In this document: one piece after another, positions 1 to 6,214 of the stretch
Position numbering within the stretch: the first letter of the stretch is position 1
Layout of the letters: each line of letters begins with the position of its first letter
Origin: an uncultured Bacteroidales bacterium
GTDB lineage: Bacteria > Bacteroidota > Bacteroidia > Bacteroidales > P3
NCBI GenBank assembly: GCA_947177845.1
Contig: CAMWVZ010000060.1
Span: 1-6,214 of the forward strand
Direction: 5' to 3'
DNA: 6,214 nt
Notes under the pieces: model-generated
Told to the model about the DNA's origin: nothing
The model's input: only the letters and a program-made list of their open reading frames with translations
Database searches by the model: none
Made by a program: the position numbers and the translations under genes

Positions 1-18
1 TGGGGGGCTTTCGGACTG

Positions 19-50
19 CAAAAGTAGTGTATTTCATATTCATTACCAAA
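19..50 (-). promoter_or_regulatory. Bacteroidetes-type promoter reading leftward
   Basis: Read on the minus strand, TTTG lies at 50-47, then a 20-base spacer, then TACTTTTG at 26-19. This matches the Bacteroidetes primary sigma consensus exactly (-33 TTTG, -7 TAnnTTTG) at a normal spacing. Transcription would start near base 12-14 and run out of the left edge, so it implies a divergent gene starting before base 1. That gene is not visible, so its existence is inferred. Confidence 0.6.
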
Positions 51-61
51 TTTTATTTATG

Positions 62-69
62 TACCTTTG
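62..69 (+). promoter_or_regulatory. -7 element of the ApbE gene promoter
   Basis: TACCTTTG is a perfect match to the Bacteroidetes -7 consensus TAnnTTTG. It ends 21 bases before the ATG at 91, which predicts a short leader of roughly 15 bases. No TTTG lies at the expected -33 distance; bases 37-42 are only T-rich. The upstream half is therefore weak and the promoter may be modest or need an activator. The leader (about 75-90) is nearly all A and T with no Shine-Dalgarno sequence, as is common in this phylum. Confidence 0.55.
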
Positions 70-90
70 TGTTTTATGTAAATAATTTTT

Positions 91-1125
91 ATGGAAATAA
101 GGATTTCGCTCGGGGCGGGGCTGTGCGCTTGCCTGTGCGCCGTCTTGTCGTGCGGGTGTGCGCGTCAGGAGAGCGTGCAGAAGATAGCGGGCTTCGCCCA
201 AGGTTCGTATTATGCGATAACATATTACACGGCGCAGGAAGCTTTGTCGGCCGAAAAGCTACAACCTGCCGTGGATTCGCTCCTGCAGGCTTTCGATTTG
301 TGCGCCTCGCTGTGGAACGAGAACTCGGAAATCTGCCGCGTGAACCGAAACGAGGATTTTGCGCCGAGCGCCATGTTCTGCGATATGTTCGACAAGGCGC
401 AGCAGGTGTCGCGGCTCACGGGCGGGGCCTTCGACATTACGGTGTCGCCTTTGGTGAAACGCTACGGTTTCAGCAAGAAGGACAAGAACGAGGCGGGCGG
501 CAAGGCGGGCACGTTGTGCGCGGAGGAATTAGCCGAAATCCTGCGTTTCGTGGGTTGGGAGAAGGTGCGTATCGAAAACGGGCGGGTACTGAAAAGCGAT
601 GCCCGTCTTCAACTCGACTTCAACGCCATTGCGCAAGGCTACGCCTCGGATTTGGTGTCGCGGATGCTCGACAGCCTCGGCATATCGCGCTATTTGGTGG
701 ACGTGGGAGGCGAAATCCGTGCGCGGGGCCGCAAACCCAACGGCGACCGTTGGGTGGTGGGCATCGAGAAGCCTGCCGGAAACGCCATGGACGACCGCGT
801 GGTGATGACCCGCATGTATCTGGAGGATCAATCGTTGGTGACCAGCGGCAACTATCGCAAATACTTCGAGGAAAACGGCAAGCGCTATTCGCATACCATA
901 GACCCCAAGACGGGGCGTTCCGTGCAGCACAATCTGTTGAGCGCCACGGTTCTTTGCGAGGATTGCTGGGAGGCCGACGCATTGGCCACCGCCTGCATGG
1001 TGCTGGGCGTCGATTCGGCGCAAGCGTTTCTCTCGCGCCATGCCGGTTACGAGGGCTTTCTGATTTACGCCGATTCGACAGGCCTTTGCACATGGCATAC
1101 CGAGGGTTTCCCCTTGTTTGAATAA
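91..1125 (+). CDS. apbE: FAD:protein FMN transferase, ApbE family lipoprotein
   Basis: ApbE enzymes use FAD to attach FMN through a phosphoester bond to Thr/Ser of exported flavoproteins such as NqrC and RnfG, and act in the periplasm. The 344-residue length is normal for the family. Family motifs occur in order: GGAFDITVSPLV (111-122), LDFNAIAQGYA (175-185), YLVDVGGEIRARG (201-213), LVTSGNYRKYF (249-259), SHTIDPKTG (267-275) and ADALATA (295-301). D296 and T300 match the Asp/Thr pair that binds the catalytic magnesium in characterised members. The N-terminus is hydrophobic and Cys-rich; VLSC (18-21) is the likeliest lipobox, with C23 as an alternative. No acidic run follows the Cys, so an inner-facing periplasmic lipoprotein is inferred. 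The ATG at 91 is chosen because an in-frame stop lies at 79-81 and the signal sequence begins there. No flavoprotein partner is visible, so the substrate is unknown. The gene converges with the minus-strand gene, leaving 4 bases between stops. Confidence 0.95.
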   Translation: MEIRISLGAGLCACLCAVLSCGCARQESVQKIAGFAQGSYYAITYYTAQEALSAEKLQPAVDSLLQAFDLCASLWNENSEICRVNRNEDFAPSAMFCDMFDKAQQVSRLTGGAFDITVSPLVKRYGFSKKDKNEAGGKAGTLCAEELAEILRFVGWEKVRIENGRVLKSDARLQLDFNAIAQGYASDLVSRMLDSLGISRYLVDVGGEIRARGRKPNGDRWVVGIEKPAGNAMDDRVVMTRMYLEDQSLVTSGNYRKYFEENGKRYSHTIDPKTGRSVQHNLLSATVLCEDCWEADALATACMVLGVDSAQAFLSRHAGYEGFLIYADSTGLCTWHTEGFPLFE

Positions 1126-1129
1126 TTTA

Positions 1130-3361
1130 TTAATATTCTATACTGGTTTCGGGAGAGTGTTCGCTCCATGAACCGTCGGCATACTGGATTTGCAGGCGGT
1201 AGGCATAGTCTGTGTTCATCTTCACCTGCGCATCCACATAATAGCCCTGCTTGGCTTCTTCGCCCGTGAGGACGGCCAAGAGCAGGTTTTTGGCGTTGCC
1301 GTCCTCTTTGGCGTTGACGTCCGCGCGGCGGTAGATGCAGATTTTGCGCACGTCGCCTCTTTCGGGATTTTTCCATTGCAGATGCACGAAATGTCGCTCG
1401 CGGTCGGCCAGCAGCATGGGGCGCGGCGCGGTAAGGCGCACTTGGTGGTCCACAATGCGCAGGAAAGGTGCGGAAACGGTGTCTTTCTCGCGGTCCTCGC
1501 CATAGGCCGAAAGACGGAAGGTGTAGCGGCGGTTGTAGTAGGAGGCGGGGAACTTGAAGTAGCAAGACTGCGGCAGGACTTGGTCGGGGGAGGTTTTGGG
1601 ATAGTCGTGCAACAGCACCCAGTCGGAGCTGTCTACCTTATAGTATAGGCTCTGCCCGCGCAGATAGGCCGAGGGACTGTTTTGCCACCTCAACGTAACG
1701 CCTTGGTCGTCGCTCAAATCGTCGAGCTCGAATACGGGCGGCACGGGCGGGCGCGGAAGTCCGTTGCCCACCTGCACCCACTCGCTCAGTTCGGAGGGGT
1801 TGCCGCGCTTGTCCACGGCTCCCACGGCATAGAAGAATTTTTGCCCTGTGATACGCGAAAGGGTGTCGACGAAGAAAGTGTCGGCCACGGGGCGTGTGGT
1901 TAGCTGCACATACTCGCTCTGCGGCGAGAGTTTGAAGAATACGCGGTAGCCTTGGCAGTCGGGGTCGGGAACGGCGTTCCAATGCAGGTGCAGCACGCTT
2001 GCGCTGTCTACCTCCGCACGCAGCTGCGCGGGGGCGTGGGGAGGCACGCTGTCTTCTTCCTGTCTGAAAAGCGGCAGCGAGACTTTGCTTTCTCCGTTCT
2101 TGCCGTGGGCGGTGAGATAGAGGTAGGCCGTGGAGGGCAGTTGCTCTTTGGAAAGGAGGCAGGAGCGGTAGTCGGGCGGTATGGCGGCCACAAGGGGTTC
2201 GCCCGTGAGGATGTCGGAGGGCGCGCTCAAAGCGTGCAAGGAAAAGTGTTCCACGCGGTCTTGCTCTTCTTCGGGAAACGACCAGAACAGGCGCTCCCCT
2301 TTTTTGTCGGATTGCAGGGAATCCAAGCGGGGAAGGGCGTGAAGATAGGCGATGTCCTTGCCGGGACGGCTCACGGCCACCACGCTTTCGTTGCCGAACA
2401 AATCGCGCGCCAACACGCGGTAGCGGTATTCGGTATCGCTATTGGGAAGCGAGTCGATATAGGCCACGCGGTGGCTTTCGTCCTGCACGAAATCGGCATA
2501 GATTTCTTGGTTGAGACGCGTGTAGCGGGGCGACTTGGGATAGTTGAGCGAGACGGGGTTTCGGGGTGCCACGGGCGCGGTGCTTTCGGTCCGTTCGATG
2601 AAATAGCCTACGCAGGGTTCTCCTGCGGGTGAATGCGGCCAGGAAAGCGTAACCAGACCGTCTTTAAATTCCGTTTGCAATTCGGCCACGGGGCGGGCGC
2701 CGAGAGGCGCGGTTTCTTCCAGACGGGTAAAGAAAATCGCCGTGTCGGCAGGCACCTGAACCATGCTGTCGCCTATGGCGGCAGTGGTGTCGGAGGGCCA
2801 ATAGAGGCGGTAGAGGTAGTATTTCCCCGCCCGCACATCCTCGTCCACATAGCCCATACCGCTCAAGCAGGCCACGGCAAAGGAACGGTCGCAGGCCAAA
2901 TTCGCCAACACGAAACGCAGGGCATCCTGTTCCATGCGTGCCTTGAGTGCCTGCCAATCGGAGGCGGAGCCGCCGAAATCCAGTTGCAGGTCGGGCGAAT
3001 AGACCGCCTCGCCCAAAACGGCGGCATATTCATCGCTCCGCGCCATTTCCGAAAGCAAGGCGGTGTCTTGTTGCAAAAAAGGCGTAACCGGTATGCGCTT
3101 GCACACAGGCGGGGTATATCGCGCCGCATCGAATTCGTAGCGTTCCAGAATCACGCCCCGTTCCATCATTCTTTTCCAATGTGGGTATGTGGAGGCCGCC
3201 CAGCGCAAGGAAACCTTTTTGTTTTTGCAAAAACCCACCATATACAGGCTCTTCGCGGCCGAATCCGCAACCGTGGCCGAATCGGCCTCCGCCCCCATAC
3301 CGCACGCGCACCACAGAAAGAGCGCGCTCATCATCACACTACACACTATCTTTTTCATCAT
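1130..3361 (-). CDS. exported protein with six fibronectin type III-like units
   Basis: This 743-residue protein starts with a signal sequence (two Lys, then a hydrophobic stretch at about 5-20), probably cleaved near AEA at 24-26; a lipoprotein using C20 is possible but the motif is poor. The rest reads as six FN3-like beta-sandwich units. Each has a strand with hydrophobic-x-Trp: LRW (52-54), LSW (239-241), LFW (358-360), LHW (459-461), LRW (557-559) and LQW (661-663). Each is followed by a Tyr-rich strand, for example EYRYRVLARD (311-320) and DYAYRLQIQY (718-727). The first unit is split by an Ala-rich, probably helical insertion at about 95-172. No catalytic motif, late membrane segment or type IX secretion C-terminal domain is seen; it ends TSIEY. 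FN3 repeats usually serve binding or as spacers, so a scaffold or adhesion role is inferred. It starts 9 bases after the upstream gene stops, so the two are almost surely cotranscribed. ATG at 3361 is chosen over the adjacent in-frame ATG at 3358; the 9-base gap AAAAGAGAA is purine-rich but only a weak ribosome site. Confidence 0.88.
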   Translation of the reverse strand: MMKKIVCSVMMSALFLWCACGMGAEADSATVADSAAKSLYMVGFCKNKKVSLRWAASTYPHWKRMMERGVILERYEFDAARYTPPVCKRIPVTPFLQQDTALLSEMARSDEYAAVLGEAVYSPDLQLDFGGSASDWQALKARMEQDALRFVLANLACDRSFAVACLSGMGYVDEDVRAGKYYLYRLYWPSDTTAAIGDSMVQVPADTAIFFTRLEETAPLGARPVAELQTEFKDGLVTLSWPHSPAGEPCVGYFIERTESTAPVAPRNPVSLNYPKSPRYTRLNQEIYADFVQDESHRVAYIDSLPNSDTEYRYRVLARDLFGNESVVAVSRPGKDIAYLHALPRLDSLQSDKKGERLFWSFPEEEQDRVEHFSLHALSAPSDILTGEPLVAAIPPDYRSCLLSKEQLPSTAYLYLTAHGKNGESKVSLPLFRQEEDSVPPHAPAQLRAEVDSASVLHLHWNAVPDPDCQGYRVFFKLSPQSEYVQLTTRPVADTFFVDTLSRITGQKFFYAVGAVDKRGNPSELSEWVQVGNGLPRPPVPPVFELDDLSDDQGVTLRWQNSPSAYLRGQSLYYKVDSSDWVLLHDYPKTSPDQVLPQSCYFKFPASYYNRRYTFRLSAYGEDREKDTVSAPFLRIVDHQVRLTAPRPMLLADRERHFVHLQWKNPERGDVRKICIYRRADVNAKEDGNAKNLLLAVLTGEEAKQGYYVDAQVKMNTDYAYRLQIQYADGSWSEHSPETSIEY

Positions 3362-3370
3362 TTCTCTTTT

Positions 3371-6214
3371 TTATTTGTTTTCAAAATTCACTTTCACTTC
3401 GGATGTCACCGTGCCGTCGGGCAACACATAGCGCAACACCACGGGATAGCTGCCGTTGCGGATAGGCTTGAAATTCTTGCCCAGCCATGCGTAGTAGGGC
3501 GACTGCATCAGCAACGAGCTATGCGCCACCGAGCCCAATATTGCGTTGAAGTCTTGTTTATATTGCACGGGCAGGGCGTAGATCCACGGGAAAAATTCGG
3601 TGGAGCCTTCGCGGTAAAGCACCGACGGATAGACTGCCCAAGTGGGAATCACGCCTTCCCTACCCTCTCTTCTCTCGAATTGCACCGTGCCGTTGTAGGG
3701 ATACTTCTCGTAGACCAAGGGGTAGATGTCTTGCTTGTAGTAGGGTTCGTCGCTCAAGTCGGCGCTCGCCTGCACCAAGGGCGCGTAGCCGCTGTAAAGG
3801 GTGCCTTGCCGCTCGTTCTCGCAGAAGGATTCCCGCGCCTTCATGTTGGCTTGCAGATAATGCACGTCGGGGTCGTTAACATAGGCATAGCCCTCGGCGT
3901 TCACATAGATGATAGGCGTGCGATAGGCCTTGTTGAGACTCACCGCTTCCATTTTGCTCTTGAAATCCTTGAAAAGACCTGTCTTGAAACGGTAGCAAAG
4001 CACGGTCTTGTCTTTGTCGGATTTGGTGGCCGATGCGGTGAGGGTGACGGTTTCCTGCTCCAAAGCGCCGTCGTCGGAGGCATAGACCGTGGCGTTCTGC
4101 AAGGCGGAGGTTTGCGCTCCGGACGCTTGCGTGGCACCCTTGTATTCCATCACCAAGCGCAATTCGTATTCGGTGGAGGTTTTCAGGCCTTTGGGCATCG
4201 TCCACATCACCCGTCTTTCGGCTTGATTATACGTGAAAGGCACCGAGAGGGAGTCGCTTGCCGAAAGCAGCACCACACGCATACGGTAGTCGGGGTCGGA
4301 GAAGAGGTCGGCCATGCCGCGTTTGAGGAACACGAAACCTTTGTCGGTTTCTTCGGGCAGGTAGTGTTCCTGATTTCTGACAGGATAGCAATACTGCACG
4401 TTGCTCCAAGGAATGCTGTCGGGTGCGGAGGCGGTCTGAAAGCTATAAAGACGGTTTTCGTTATAGTCTTGGCCGTTCTCGTCCTTGAGCGTTGTCCACG
4501 ACGAGGCGCCTTTCTTTTCCTTTGCGCCCACGGCGAGCTTGAAATCGAGCGTGGCGTTGGCGGGAAGCATATCGTGCGAAAGGAATTTCACCACGCGATT
4601 GTCTTGGTCGTATTCAAACTTTCCTTTGAGTTTGGTGCCGCCGTACCACAGTTCGTATTGGTCGAGGTTGATTTTCATACGGCGTTCCTGCCTGTCATAT
4701 TCTTCCACGATTTCGGTTTCTACGGGGAAGTTGAAGGCCGCTTGCGGAACCGAGAAAACATCCACGTTCCTGCTACCTTTTTCGGGCAGGGTGGAACTGA
4801 TGACGTCCGCGCCGTCGGCAAAGCCCTGCTGCATCATGGTGCAGCTTTGGCCGAGGTTGAAATCGAGGTTGAACTTGCCGCGTACCAAGCCGTTGAGAAT
4901 GGAAACGTTAACGCCCAAAGAGCCTTCGAACGAGGCGGGGTTGGGCAACCCCGCCCGCAGCAGCGCGCCCACTTCACCCCGCAGAATGGAAAAATTGCGC
5001 TTCTGTCCGAAGAGCTTGAGATAAAGTCCCACATCGGTCATCATATAGGAATAGGCCTGTCCCTGCGCATACCAACCCTTGATGCCGGGCGCGCTGCCCG
5101 TTTCCTGACAGAGCGTGCCGGGGTATTTTTTCATCATGATGTCGAAACCCACCTCGGCATCGAAAGCCGCATAGAAAATAAGAATGGGTATGGTGCCTGT
5201 GGAGAGGTGGAAATTGGAGCCGAAGGCCAGGCCCGCGCCCTCCCGCAGCTCGTTCATATCGGGCTGGGGATAGGAGGTTTTGAGCAGGTTCTGCAATTTG
5301 GAGGACGGTCCGGGAAAATCCGGAAGCTGGCTTCCCGTCATGAAATACGCCCCTGCCTTGGCCTGCAACGGGCCCACTTTCAGCTGCACCGCCAAAGGTT
5401 GGGCCGGTTCCCCCACTTTGATATACCAGTTGTCTCTTCCGAAATGCATACCCATGGTGCCCATGTGCCCCCGGCTTCCCGCGCCCTTTATCACGCCCAT
5501 GTCCATAAAGACATCGAAAAGTCCCGTAAAGGCGTGGTTGGTGAAATCCATATCGAGCTTGACATTGGCGGTGACGGAAGCGTCGGCCGAAGCGGCTCTG
5601 CGCTGGTCTTCGACAGAGGGCTGTATCTTGGCGGCCAAGTCGGTGATTTTTTGAGTGAAGTTTGCTATATTAATATTGTTCTCAGCCATGAGCTTGCCGA
5701 CACCGGTGAGCGTGAAGCGCGAAGCGCCGCCGTTTTTATTGAACAGCATCTCGAAAGTGAGTTCGGCATTGAACACCTTTTCGTCTTGCAAGGCCAGCAC
5801 CACGGCGGTCTTGAGCCCCAGCGACTTGGTGCTGTCGGGCACATAGCGCAGCCCCGTGCTCGTCATACCGATGCCGTCCGTATTTTCGCCGAAGTCACCG
5901 GGCGTGGCCAACGGCCCCGAGAAATGCTCCATGCGCATGTGCTTGTAGGCGCCCCCGCCGATAGCGGCAATCTTGAAACCCGGAAAGACGGGAATGCCCG
6001 TCGCCCCCAAACGCGCCAGCACATCGGCATACCAATAGCGGTAGGTGGACGCGCTGCCGAACATCATGTCGGCGCGGAGCCCCAGCCCGCCCAAAGGTTC
6101 TATCTTGAAATCGAGCATACCTTGAAAACCGTTGCCGTAGACCTTGTCTCCCTTGATGAACTTCACCCCACCCGCAAACGTGAGGAAGGAATTGGAGAAG
6201 TCAATCTTCACTTC
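3371..6214 (-). CDS. large beta-strand-rich protein, C-terminal part (partial)
   Basis: The frame is open to the right edge, so this is the last 947 residues of a longer protein. The GTG at 6211-6209 is not a credible start: an in-frame Glu codon precedes it and no signal sequence follows. Numbering from that Val as 1, residues 1 to about 460 are alternating strands rich in Gly and aromatic residues, with motifs such as IPVFPGFKIAAIGGGAYKHM (73-92), NWYIKVGEP (261-269), GAYFMTGSQLPDFPGP (287-302) and PGIKGWYAQGQAYSYM (375-390). These resemble, from memory, a widespread unnamed Bacteroidota family of giant proteins. Two related Ig-like domains follow (about 495-600 and 630-755), then a tyrosine-rich region (760-946) ending in a short beta-sandwich-like tail, GTVTSEVKVNFENK. 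No enzyme motif, transmembrane helix or type IX secretion C-terminal domain is evident. It is the upstream partner of the FN3-like gene, 9 bases away. A structural or surface role is inferred; no function is assigned. Confidence 0.88.
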   Translation of the reverse strand, partial: EVKIDFSNSFLTFAGGVKFIKGDKVYGNGFQGMLDFKIEPLGGLGLRADMMFGSASTYRYWYADVLARLGATGIPVFPGFKIAAIGGGAYKHMRMEHFSGPLATPGDFGENTDGIGMTSTGLRYVPDSTKSLGLKTAVVLALQDEKVFNAELTFEMLFNKNGGASRFTLTGVGKLMAENNINIANFTQKITDLAAKIQPSVEDQRRAASADASVTANVKLDMDFTNHAFTGLFDVFMDMGVIKGAGSRGHMGTMGMHFGRDNWYIKVGEPAQPLAVQLKVGPLQAKAGAYFMTGSQLPDFPGPSSKLQNLLKTSYPQPDMNELREGAGLAFGSNFHLSTGTIPILIFYAAFDAEVGFDIMMKKYPGTLCQETGSAPGIKGWYAQGQAYSYMMTDVGLYLKLFGQKRNFSILRGEVGALLRAGLPNPASFEGSLGVNVSILNGLVRGKFNLDFNLGQSCTMMQQGFADGADVISSTLPEKGSRNVDVFSVPQAAFNFPVETEIVEEYDRQERRMKINLDQYELWYGGTKLKGKFEYDQDNRVVKFLSHDMLPANATLDFKLAVGAKEKKGASSWTTLKDENGQDYNENRLYSFQTASAPDSIPWSNVQYCYPVRNQEHYLPEETDKGFVFLKRGMADLFSDPDYRMRVVLLSASDSLSVPFTYNQAERRVMWTMPKGLKTSTEYELRLVMEYKGATQASGAQTSALQNATVYASDDGALEQETVTLTASATKSDKDKTVLCYRFKTGLFKDFKSKMEAVSLNKAYRTPIIYVNAEGYAYVNDPDVHYLQANMKARESFCENERQGTLYSGYAPLVQASADLSDEPYYKQDIYPLVYEKYPYNGTVQFERREGREGVIPTWAVYPSVLYREGSTEFFPWIYALPVQYKQDFNAILGSVAHSSLLMQSPYYAWLGKNFKPIRNGSYPVVLRYVLPDGTVTSEVKVNFENK

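Noticed and set aside
1103..1118. GGG-TTT-CCC as a hairpin terminator near the end of apbE
   Set aside because: The stem is only about 3 base pairs and lies inside the coding region, with no proper U-tract directly after it.
27..1121. A 364-codon plus-strand open frame overlapping apbE, longer than apbE itself
   Set aside because: It is an Arg/Gly-rich shadow frame of GC-rich DNA with no recognisable motifs. The overlapping frame at 91-1125 carries the full set of ApbE motifs.
1952..2632. A 226-codon plus-strand open frame antisense to the FN3-like gene
   Set aside because: The minus-strand frame has a signal sequence and regular FN3-like strand motifs. The antisense frame has low-complexity Gly/Val/His composition typical of a shadow, and no promoter was seen.
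4485..5024. A 179-codon plus-strand open frame within the large minus-strand gene
   Set aside because: Ser/Leu/Pro-rich shadow composition with no motifs, lying wholly inside a well-supported coding frame.
5444..5506. Met/His-rich stretch in the large protein (about residues 236-256) as a metal-binding site
   Set aside because: Five Met and two His occur within about 21 residues, but without regular spacing or a known metal motif. The pattern fits alternating strand residues equally well.
6209..6211. GTG as the start codon of the large minus-strand gene
   Set aside because: The frame stays open to the window edge, no signal sequence or start context follows, and the first residues are already mid-domain beta strands.

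Overview
The window looks like chromosomal DNA of a Bacteroidota bacterium, most likely order Bacteroidales. The coding DNA is fairly GC-rich and the few intergenic bases are AT-rich. Promoter motifs are of the Bacteroidetes type (TTTG, then TAnnTTTG), and the gene starts lack a strong Shine-Dalgarno sequence. No genus is claimed.

Layout: bases 1-90 are an AT-rich intergenic region with two promoter signatures back to back. One reads left, out of the window, and matches the Bacteroidetes consensus exactly. The other reads right and has a perfect -7 element. The rightward promoter serves the first gene (91-1125, +), an ApbE-type FAD:protein FMN transferase with a lipoprotein-like signal. It should attach FMN covalently to periplasmic domains of respiratory or electron-transfer proteins. 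It converges tail to tail, only 4 bases apart, with a two-gene minus-strand unit.

The minus-strand unit begins beyond the right edge. Its first visible gene (6214-3371, -) is the C-terminal 947 residues of a very large beta-strand-rich protein whose N-terminus is missing. It has a long Gly/aromatic repeated-strand region, two related Ig-like domains and a tyrosine-rich C-terminal region. Nine bases downstream follows a complete 743-residue exported protein (3361-1130, -) made of six fibronectin type III-like units, the first split by a helical insertion. The tight spacing and shared extracytoplasmic character suggest the two proteins are made together and act together at the cell envelope or outside it. 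Their function cannot be read from the sequence. They resemble conserved but uncharacterised proteins seen in many Bacteroidota.

No RNA genes, mobile elements, CRISPR arrays or convincing terminators were seen. The best candidate for an undescribed system is the minus-strand pair; the ApbE gene is ordinary.
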